Assembly: GCA_022495005.1 (NCBI GenBank)
Contig: JAGYXB010001749.1
Span: 930,001-994,000 of the forward strand
DNA length: 64,000 nucleotides
DNA from: Rhyacophila brunnea
Taxonomy: Eukaryota; Arthropoda; Insecta; Trichoptera; Rhyacophilidae
Reading direction: 5' to 3'
The notes under the pieces are model-generated. The model saw only the letters and a program-made list of their open reading frames with translations. It was not told the DNA's origin and ran no database searches. Made by a program: the position numbers and the translations under genes. Of the stretch, positions 22,601-34,600 are shown one piece after another. How positions within the stretch are numbered: position 1 is the stretch's first letter; each line of letters opens with the position of its first letter.

Positions 22601-25600
22601 TTCATTTCTAAATAAAACACTTAAAAATACGTAATATAAATCACCGGAATACAGGGGAAAGACAGAAGAAAATACGTAGATAAGTAAATTAAAAAGACAA
22701 TCAATCATATTGTATAATGTGAGGTGTCTAGAAATAAAATCGGCAGTTTTTTAAAATTGATAAAAACAAAAATGGAATTGTTCACCAGCTGCCACCAGAA
22801 TAGTGCCGTTATTGTTTCCAGACCACTCATATATTTATATAAAATTCTGGATGATTCAAAATAAGGTTAGCAAATAGGTGCTCGTAAATATCAAGTCGTA
22901 CTTATAAAAATTTATTGAATCTAATACAATTGGAACATTATTGTCTACAATGTTCCACGAACAATGCATCATTTTTTATCTCGATGCTATACGGCCATCA
23001 CTTTCTGGTACGATAGCTCACTGAGCTCACGGTGAATTATGATACTTATAATTTATATGTAACCGACATGTGGACCTTTTTTGTTTCACTTTCAAATATC
23101 ATCGTTGCGCCTTCAAAATTGGCTGTGTATTTTTGAAAACTTTACGGGAGAGGCTAAAAACAATGCGAATTACAATGCCTGTCGCCTACAACATCGAAAT
23201 ATTTTTTAAAGCAATTCCTAAATACATTTTATCATAATCATTATATTTTTTCCTTGGTATAGAAGGAATTATTATAAAATTTTTGGCACAAAAATCCAGT
23301 TCTGGGGAATTTAAGCACATAGCCGATTTTGAAGGCGCAACGACGATATGTATTTAGGCTCAATCTCTATAGAAGAAAGTTGCATTTGACATCTTTGGCC
23401 ATAAACAATATTTTTCAAAAATAAAACAATAAAGAACAGGGCTTCGTACTTTGTTCTTTGTACTTCATTTTTTGAACAACAAGAAGAATATTTTTATTTA
23501 TTATGGTTTGGTTGAGTCAGGGTTTAATTAAATTATAAAAACTAACCAAAACCATCTGCAATTTGTATTCTTAGTCTAATGAAAACAAATAAGTATAACT
23601 GACAAAGTTTAGTGTGCACTATTTATATAGTAGCTCAATAGTCTACGTCCACCCTTCGCCACTGAAATATATTATACATACATACCTCATTCCATGGTGC
23701 AGTTGTAGATGTTTCCTCAGGAATTGCGTCTTGGGGAAACCCAATCCACAAGATTTACAATTGAAGGTAGATGCTTTCGTTCCCATTCCAAGTTCTGGAA
23801 TAAATATTCTTTATTATCAAAATGACAAGATGATAGAAATTAAGTTTAAACCAAATTTTATAGTGATGATGCTATTTTGCACATTGATATATGGATAATG
23901 TTAATTTATCATTTGATTTACAATTAATTTTCATTACTTTCAATTCAAAATGTTCTCACATTTCTGCCTTCTTAAAGAAAAAATTAATTAATAAAGATGA
24001 GCACCTTCCAGAAAAAATCTTCAGTCATCACATCTTCAAAATTTTTATAATAAGTAGGTACCTATATTGATTTATAGAAAAGGGTTTTCTTCAATATTAT
24101 TGATGAGACCCTTTTTCTAACGGAGAAAAATCGACAATGATATCAAAAGTATAAGGCCATTTTCTGAGGCTATAATAATAATATATACGTTGTTTAGATC
24201 TTCGACAAAAAACTTTTTCAATTTACCTGGAAGCATAAACAATAGTGAATTTGTCTATCAAAAAAAACAATAGACAACTAGTGAAAAATGCTAGATCTGA
24301 CAAGAAAAATGCCAAGTTAGCAATGCTGAATTCAGGAGTGTAAACATATTATATTAGATAGGTACATCAAAACAATCTATCAATGAGATATGTATGTATG
24401 ACTTTAACTATAAAAGATTTTCAAACCTAGATCTTTGGCATTCAAATCAGGCTCAGGTTTAGAATTTTCATGGATACTATCTCCTTTTGAATCAAGATAC
24501 GTGACCTTTCCAGTGGTTGGATCAATGCATATATTTACTCTTCCAACGATTTTATCTGTAACATCGTTGTTTTCATCCTCTTCTACTACGGATTCCATGT
24601 TATCGGTAAATGTTTTTATCTCATTATCATTCAAAGATTCCTCATTAGTTTCTTCATTCACTTCGATACTAGTGCTGCATTCATTACTTGGCAGGGTTTC
24701 TTCCCAGGATATGTTGTGCAAATACTGTGGGGTGACTTTTGATTCTGGCCAGGCTATACTTTTCTTGCCTTGGTTAAAGTTTTCAGAGTGTTTTGTAAGT
24801 AACCGTTCGCTGTCAGCCTGGCCTGTAATAACTGAATCGTCTTCTACGAAATATGTAATAATATAGTTACCCGCCAACTTCGGAGATGACACATTTTTTT
24901 CCACAACGGAAATCTGTATAAAAAACACATTTAAATATAACTATTGCATTAAAAAAGATTTTCATGGTATCTACATACTCAAACATTAACGACTGACTGC
25001 ATCAGTGGCAAAGAATCAATACTAGGCTATTATTTAAAGCCTACCTTCTTAAGAAAGATAAATTTTAATTGCCTGTTAATAACTTCATTATTTTATCTTC
25101 TACAAAAATAATCTAATTTGCCAACGACATCTGTTTGTGGATATGTATTATAAGCTCTATTACTCACTTCTTCAATTTCGCTAATATCTGGCGCGTTGTC
25201 TACTATTACATTGTCTGTTGCAATGTCTGTTACAATGTCTGGATGTGCGTTCTGCATATGTCGTGACATTTCTACCATCCCAATGTAACCAAATTCAACC
25301 GTGTCGCAGTGGCCACACAAAAGAACACTTTGCGACAATCCATGATTTGCCCTCTGATGACGCATCAATACCTGAGAAGAACCAAAAGTACATGTTTATC
25401 ATAATTATTACTCATTGTACGGAGGTAAACATCATTAAGTGTAATGTTAAATAATTTCACATAACGAGTTTAACCTCTGATATGAGGATACATATTAACA
25501 TTTTTTAACATTCTCACACATTGTAACAATCAATTTTCATAAAATTTATATGAGTATATTATTTCAAAAGATGTGTAAGTATACGTGTGGAAGCCATATT

Positions 25601-28600
25601 AGAGGTAGGGCAGGAGGGACGATTTCAGGTGCCTCAATTTTCAACTCTATTAAAAATGCATAACATGTTCTCAGTAATATAATAATCTCATTGTTTTACA
25701 AATATCGATTAAAGCATGGTGTTAATTACTGCACGTTGAATTTTTTTACCATATCTTCGAGTGTAGAAAAAGAAGGAAGATAATTCAGTGTAAAGGAAGG
25801 ATATATTCTACCATTGCAGCCACAACGAAACCATTTTGGAATGGAGTCAGTGTCATTTGATAGTAACAATATCGACACCTAAATGGGTCGGCTAAACTGC
25901 CAGAAGAATTTTACACTATTCTACCTAATGAAAACAATAAACAACTTTCTATGATCAACAATGAGACAAAATAGGCCAGCGAAATTGTACATACATACTT
26001 TCAATTATTCCGAAATAATCACTAAATTTGCTGGCGCGAAATCGTGAAATGCTATTAATAAATAATTTTTAATATTAAATATCATGAACAAAATATAGCA
26101 TTATATATTATGTTCCTTATGCTGTGATTAAATTATGATGTACGCCGCGTACTGTCACATGCTGTCACAGTAAGCTACCGCTACGGAAAAAAGTGTGTAA
26201 TATCATTTTTCTTGGTGTTTAAAATGTTATCAGACCGATGCTCCCATACCGTAGCACATTTTGAACCTTTAAACGAACATTGTCAGTTAGAAAAATCTGC
26301 CAAAATCACCAGAACAACAATGAGGTCACCTGCGCCGCACTGCATCGACACCCGCAAGACTCAATGAATGTTTTTTATCATTTTCTACATGCATACACAT
26401 TTTCGACTCATGTCAAAATCAGCACTATCTATTTTCTATAAGAATGTTGTCTATTATCTATGGTCTGCAGGTTGGGTTCTGTTCAAAATATTATCTACGG
26501 ATGCAATAGCGCAACTAATTTTAACGTACGCACACATAAAAACTGTTAAAATTAATTGAAATTAGCATGAATAATGAATAATAATTCAAAATACTAATAA
26601 ATACATTAGAGTTGGCACTCTCCATCATTGAATTTATAGAGATAGTGATCGTTCAAAATATTCTGCAGAAAGACGGAACCATAGACTAAATTTGTCGCCG
26701 TGACAGCATAACAGTACATCATTATGTATTCGAACCTTTATAGTCTTGAATTTTGCAATGGGGGCCTCTAAAATACCGATTGCTGTGGACCTCGTAATTT
26801 CTCTGTATGACCCTGTATAATAATATGTATGTCACAAATAATACATCAATATTGATCTAACTTTAATTGTCAACTTCAACAATAAAATACCTACTGAGAA
26901 TTTTGCGACATTTATGGATGACCCCACAATATATTATGTTTGTAATCAACCGAAAAGTGAAAATGTTATTTTTGACCCATGTTGTTTTCAATATGTGTAG
27001 GGTAGGTGTACTCCGAGGTTTTACAAAATATTTCAAGGGTTCTTTCAATTAAAATGGAATGAAAAACACCGTGCAAGAACCACAGAACTGATTAATAAGA
27101 CATAAATGTACAATGACAAAATTTAATGTATGCAATATTATTATCATATTGATAATTATTGAAAATAACATCTTCATTATCCCATATTTCTCCACACTCG
27201 AGATTTAAAACTTGTTACACCCTCATCCAAAAGGCACCCAATTCCCATTATATTTATGTTCCCTGGCTAGAACACATTTTATGCTAAAACATTACCTTCT
27301 TAGCTGAGAAAGATTTGGCACAGTAGGCGCATGAATACGGTCTCGCCTGATCGGAATGTTCCACAACGTGTTCCAGCAAATCCGACTCTCTCGCAAATAC
27401 CTTGCAACAATAACTAGAAACAATTGTAAATTATTAATCAACAATACATTGTGTAGAAATTTAACCACCAACAAACGTAGAGTTTACAAATGAGGCGTAG
27501 AGTTACAAAACCCGCTCTGGGCGATTTTTCAAAAAAAATAGTTTTGAATGTACGCAGGAGCTCTTTCGTAAGATCTATCTTCTGTTCTAGGTGAGAGTTT
27601 TAAATTCCTCTGTTTCTTCAAAAAATCAAAATAGATATCGAGGTGACTGACTAAACCCGCTCTGAAAATAAATTTGTTCTGGTAAAACCTTCTGCGTAAC
27701 CGGCCAATCAGACGCCGCGATTTAAATAATGACTCTTTGGGAATGCTTTAATCTCCGTACAAACCGTCAACACGATAAGTGAGAAAGGTCGTAATTTTGC
27801 TCCGACTATTTTACTATCTTTTATTTTAAATAGTGAATATTTCCATAGTTAGTATGACGGAATCTCAACTAGGACAATCAAGGAAGCGTTTGAGAAATTC
27901 ATCTGCGTGGAAATGTAACCTGTTCCGTCAAGAAACATATTTAAAAATTGACTGTATTTTGCTGTATTGTTATGAATAATCCAGTGGTATCTCTTATTAT
28001 TTTGTAGTTTCAGTTTTTTTTTTGTTGTCATTTATATTAAATATTCTGTGTGTTATAATAAACTATCATAAGAATCTCAAGTACACGTTTTCAACATTAT
28101 TTGATTTGACGTGTCAAAAATATAATTAAAGGAAAACTATTATCTGTCGGGGAGATGCTTTTTGTTTGATAATTTTTACTATACAAATGATAGATTTGGT
28201 AGGTAGGTTATGTTACGTTATGTTATTTTTTTCATCTCCCCTGCCAAAAAAGATATTCCTTATCATTATCTACACGGGACAAGTTGTTTTCGTAATAAAA
28301 TTGTATCATTCGTTAACGGCCCACGTGCTCGGTGTAGGTCAAAATTGAGTTTTTATTGTATTTTCAAACCATGATCCTGGACACTCCTTAAGCGTTGTAG
28401 ATAATCTATTTATATAATTTTGAAGCCTTATTATCCTTTATATTTATTTTAAACATTTGATGACTGCATAAAGTATTTTTGTTACATAAAATAGTATTCT
28501 TTTAACCCTTTATAGGACAACTTTTTTTTTTAAAGATATGTGCTTAATTATTTTTTTTATGTATTCTATATTCATTTTTATGAACAGAAAAAATATATAT

Positions 28601-31600
28601 TTTTTTGAAATGTATATAGTTTTTTCGTAATTATCGATTTCCCAGCGTCAGTTTTCTGACAGGTGTCCATTTAGGTAAAAAAAATATTTGTTCACAGAAT
28701 TTTTTTTAATAATTTTTTTTAGGAAAAAAATATAATTTCATTTATTTCTGTAAAAATAATAATTACTTCATTAATTTTATAGAAGTTTCTCAAAATAATA
28801 AACATTTCTAAGGCCTTGTTGGCCTTTTCTTTTGTTCAGATAATTGATATGGCATAAAACACGGTATGCAAAGGGATACTTTGCAATTTGTTACTGAGCT
28901 ACGTATCACTTTCAGCGTAGTGCTGCAATAACCACATCTACGAAGTGTACATTTTTCTGGATAATGATTTGAATTGATATTGTCAGGAAATGGAGGTCGA
29001 CCAACCCTTTTTCGTGAAGTAAAAGATCCTATCAGCTGATCAGCCAACTTGTTTCTAAAGTGAAGATGTGTATTAGGTTTTTTTTTCATTATCCAACACA
29101 CATTGGTATTCTGTAATTCCTTCAAATAATCTCAGGAATGCGTCTTTACCCATGTCTTCAAGGTCTTTCGCACTAAAACCTCCGCTTCTCCCATTTTCCA
29201 TCCTCAGACAATAAAAACAAAATTTTGTTCTGCAATATAGGCTTCTACTTATAAATATAACATTCCATAACTATTTTATTTCATTCTGAGATATGTCTTT
29301 CAAAAAACTATTACAGTTTGAATGAAAACAAAAACAATTATTTTTACCCGCGATTTTTATGGAAAACATTTTTTCAATGAATGACACATATCATCAAATA
29401 ACTCGATAGCGACTAATTATCCACAAAAAATAACTAGTAATTGTGAAAGTTCACTATATTGTTATATGAAATTAGATGAATTGTGGTTTAGAAATTATTT
29501 TTAGTGTTTATATTATGTAAATCAAAAAGGATCCAAATTATACAATTTGAGGTTAGATTTTCGACATGCCACTCAATAATTTGATATTATTTTACTATAA
29601 CACATACAATTTATAGGTGAAATACAAAAACTATATATTTTTATGTATAGTATAAATGTGCATACTTTGTTTTCAGTAAAAAAAGTCACAATTTTCGAAA
29701 AACAAGAACTTAAAAACACTGTTGTTGAAAAACTGGCAGCTATCATGTCGTAAATTAGCCATAAATTGACAAACTATAATTAAAATAGGGAGTAAAATGA
29801 TATTGACGCGCGTGTTTGAACATGTACCGTTTAAAAAAAAAATTTTAAAAAAATCGGTTAGGTACATGTTCAAACACGCGTGTTAACATAATTTTACTCC
29901 CTACTTTAATTATAGTTTGTCAATTTATGGCTACGGCCGTATGTTGTAGCTTAACCACTGGGGAATGCCAAAATAAATGGCTCAAAACTCAAAAAAGTCT
30001 CTAGAGTGGGTTTTGTAACTTTACGCCTCAAATAATATGATTTAAAAAAAATTCTTCATTAATCTTTATATTATACTAAAAATATTATTAAAACCGTATT
30101 GCTATTACTATTAAATTTTAATACTATTAAATTATTATTATTTTAATAGTATTAAAACCCCTCATAGTTTGATTTTTACTTCATAAATAAAGTGGAAAGA
30201 ATGACAATAAAACTGAGGGGACTGTTCCTATGTTGATGTTCACACCATGATTACAGCTCCTTCTATGCATTGTCCCGTAGGAAAGCGTGTGATGCTTTAC
30301 TCAAGGAAAGTGTTACTGCACCAGTCACAGATCGTAAAGTAAATGAACCGTGAACTATATAAATATTTCATATGAAATTAATAACATGAGTTATTCAGTT
30401 ACAAATTAAATTAATCAAACCGTCATGCCATTTCTGTCAAGTCGATTGTCTTTGATGTTAAATGCCAAATGTGTAGTCATTTTAAGTGCCCAAATGGCAT
30501 TAAGCGATGTTTAACCTTACACCACCGAACTCAATGACTTAGAAGTAGTGAGAAAAACAAACGGCGTGTTAATTATTATTAGTCTTATTAGAATATCTCA
30601 GTTAAAACTAACATCTCTGCATTTGGCCATTAGTCACTAGAGAAGGCATTATGTTTTGATTCAGCTTTTGTTAGCCAATATTTTACGCTGCCATAAATAT
30701 ATAACCATTGCATAATATATTTGTATTCAATATTGAATCTTTAAATTAATAAATCAAACTTTATGATAATATAAAACTGGAGTAGAAAAATAATCATCAC
30801 ACTTATATAAAATTATACATAGTGAACAATAAATTACCTGCAAATATTATTATTATGTGATTTCATATGTAATGCCAAGCTCCTGTTGCTTACAAAAGTT
30901 CCATTGCACAGCTTACACACCAAATCAACTTTATTGGTCGGTACTGAAGCTGCGCAGCCATCCTTCCGATGCGCCACCAGGCTGTCGTGGGTGGTGAAGA
31001 CCATCCCGCATTTGGGATTACAACTAAATCCTGTGTCTACGGTAAGATGCGCTTTCTTCTTATGCCTTGTGAGAAGATACCTGTCTTTGTACTCCTTCTT
31101 GCAGAGATCGCAAGCAACTTTATCGTGAGGCTGCAACGACGGGAAATGAACTTTCAGGTTGTGCTCGGTCAGCTCTTCTTGCAATGCGAATTCAATGTTG
31201 CAAAGCGAGCATTCGACGGCTGTGCCGATCTCTCCGTGAAAACTTTCCAAATGAGTTTTTAAATAACTCGTGGATATAAACTGCTTTGTGCATTTCGGGC
31301 ACGGGTAAACGAGATTCGGCTGTAAAGAGTTACCCAAACTCAATTTCATGGGTTTGATATTATTATCTTGGTTGAAGAAAGATAACTTCATTTGTGGATC
31401 CATAACTGCAGGTATTGGGTTATTCGTACCTCCACTAGGAATTATAATCACAGGATTTGTGTGTAATTTCATATTATTTGACACATTATTGTCATATAAT
31501 ACAATAGGTTTCGATTTGTGGTCAACTGTTGATTTGGGAAGAATTTTGATCTCTTTGTAACATTCTGGCAATGAATTTTTACGAGCTCTAGTAGCTTTTG

Positions 31601-34600
31601 TTGAATCTCTTAAAAGGCTAATTTGATTTTGTTTCGATGTATTATCTGAATTTTCATTATTAATATACTTACGAAGACTTTTGTACATAAGCATTTTGGG
31701 TGATTCATGTTCAATTATAATATTACTTTCCGTATTTCCCATTTCAATTCCCTTTTTAGAAGTATGATTTTCTTCAGTACACTCCGTGTTTGTTATTATA
31801 ACTCTTGTGGATTTAGAACATATATTTTGAAGAATAGTTTGAGTCTCCAGTGCAATTTTATTAAAATGATAACATTGTATCAAGTGCTGTCGGCATTTCT
31901 CACATACATTCATAGGGAGCCTATCATCTTTCGATATCTGTAAATATCAGAACCAATGTAAATTGAGCAATTGCCGAGGATGACAACTATTATTAGGAAT
32001 ATTGTGCTGAATTTAAAACGTATCTACAAAATGAATATACATAATGCTTTCGATGTGTTTAAAAGTACTTTTCATAATGCAGACAATAATTAATGGAAGT
32101 GATATTGAAACATTATAAAAATATTTGTTTTGGTACAGTGTAATCAATTAGGTACCTATGTACTATATTATAATTAAAAATTAGGATGCAGAAAACACAG
32201 CTTGACATTCTTCACTTAATTTATTTATTTATTTTATTTATTTATTTATTTATTTATAAAAAAGAGTATTACGGCATTACAGCTTTTGGCCAATGCGCCA
32301 TAATACATAATACATACAAATATATAAAAAAATATCTTAATTACAAATAACAACTAATATGACAAGAAAGTGGAAAAGACAGCATGTGTAAATATTAAAG
32401 AAATATGATAATATATACAATTATAAATTTATCCTATTTAAAACGTCTACAAACATTATATAATTAATAAAAAACAAATCAACCTTTATGGTGCCATCAA
32501 ATAAGCTAATTGCACGATACACAGCATCATGAAACATAACATCTGTCCTGCGACGAGGTATCTTGAAGACCGTGGAGCTACGAGTGATATTGGTGGGAAC
32601 ATGAAAATTAATATTTGCCAGTATATGCGGATTGTAAATGAACCCACGAAGAAGTAAAAAGAAATGCTTTAAAAGAACAATCACTCTTCGGGTAGACAGG
32701 GATTGCATTGATAGCATACCCAGAAGAAAACGAGTCGGGAAATTCATTTTATTGTCATTATCATAAGGAAAGAACCCGTATGTTCTTAAGTAGAGAAATC
32801 TAAGAAATCTATTGTGGACTCGATCCAGCTTAATTGTGTGCATGAACCTATTAGGACTCCAAATAATGCTGGCATATTCAAGAATACTCAACACAAATGA
32901 TACGTATAATGTACGTAGCACTCGGACGTTTTCGAATGATTTTGAAACCCTCATAACAAAACCAAGCATTTTGCTAGATCTAGTACTGATGTTAAGAATA
33001 TGCTGATTGAAAGTGAACTTTGTATCATACAATACTCCCAAATCTTTTATCTCCGTTACCCTACTCAATATTATACCAGACAATGTGTATGGGAACAATA
33101 AGGTGTGCCTTGAACGATTGAATGAAATAATATTACATTTGGAGGTAGCGAATTCAAGTTTATTTAAGATAGACCATTGCGAGATAGCATCTAGGTCAGA
33201 CTGCAACATCGCACAGCATAATGGGGTTTCAATAGTTCGAAAAAGTTTAAGATCATCTGCGAATAGCAAACAAGAAGAATTGGTTATAACTTTGACAATA
33301 TCATCAAAAAATATTAAAAACAAAATTGGGCCAAGATTTGAACCTTGAGGAACACCAGAGTTTGTTCTAAAAATCCGCGATTCATTTCCATGGTAATCAA
33401 CAAATTGACGGCGATTTTTCAAATAAGAAGCAAAAAAACATATTATACTATATGACGCGCCAAATGTACAAAGCTTTTGTAATAAAATATCGTGATCAAC
33501 ACGATCAAATGCCTAGGAAATATCTGTGTACACAGAATCAACTTGAATTGACTTATCCATAGAATTTGAAATAAAATTATTATACACTATAAGATTTGTT
33601 ACTGTGGACCGCCTAAGTCGAAAACCATGCTGCGAATCGGAGAGGCGAGAGTCTATTTGATGGTTGATGTTTATATGTAATATCGATTCAAATAATTTAC
33701 ATGGAGCCGAAAGAACTGCTATTGGCCTATAGTTAGAGATCTCTGATCTAGATCCCTTTTTGAGAGCGGCCTTAAGCGGGTTATTTTCCATGCATCAGGA
33801 AAAGTGCTGGATGCTATGATTAAATTAAATATATGTTTAAGCGGAAAGGATATATGTTCGTAACAGCCCTTAACCACATAAGGTGGCAAGCCATCTGGAC
33901 CAAATGAACTTTTGGGAGACAAATTTGAAAACCCATATTCCATATCTTTTTCGTCAAAAGCTGAGATTTGAATATCTTGCGTTGCAGACGAAGGACCAGC
34001 AGAATCGGGGTCAAGTAGCGGTTCTATTGAGCTATAAAGTGATTCAAAATGCTTAGAAAATGCATCAGATATAACATGGTTCTCTATAGGATCATTATTC
34101 AACGTCATCATGGCATTGTCTTTTGTAGTACTACTGGAACTAAGCGAATGAATATATTTCCAAAAACAATTAGGATCTGAGACAATATTTCGACCAATCG
34201 ACGTTAGATATGATTTGTGAGCCGAAGAGATGTCACACTTCAATGGGTTTCTAAGACAGGAAAATTTACTATAATCTGCAGTCCGTCTATGTTTTTTCCA
34301 CAGTGCATGATAATATGCCTTTGACCTTAGATTATAAATAATTTCTGGCGTAAACCACTTAGGATATGAGTACTTCGGTAGATGAACGAGCCGGCGAGGG
34401 AAACATGAGTCCAGACTATTATAAAATTTATTATAAAAAATAGCTAATGCCGTGTTTACATCAATTTGTTCATATAAAGAGGTCCAATCTGTAGTACTCA
34501 AAGAATTATACAGCGCTAAAAATTTCCATTTGAAAAATTCCATTGCGGATTATGCCTATTCAGTGGAGGAATCGACGAATCATTTCTGTGCGATACATGC

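Larger units (their letters stand above)
27491..30030. mobile_element. 2.5-kb inverted-repeat element containing nested insertions
   Basis: TGAGGCGTAGAGTTACAAAA (27491) and TTTTGTAACTTTACGCCTCA (ending 30030) are part of 28-bp inverted ends with two mismatches. AAACCCGCTCTG also recurs subterminally near 27655. Inside are an R3 copy (28325-28505), a piggyBac remnant (28506-29220) and a foldback (29758-29931). The whole lies in intron 2 of the zinc-finger gene. The element type is unknown. Confidence 0.5.

Noticed and set aside
32421..33422. 333-residue open frame as a host gene
   Set aside because: It carries the reverse-transcriptase box FADD and belongs to a frameshifted LINE with a repeat tail.
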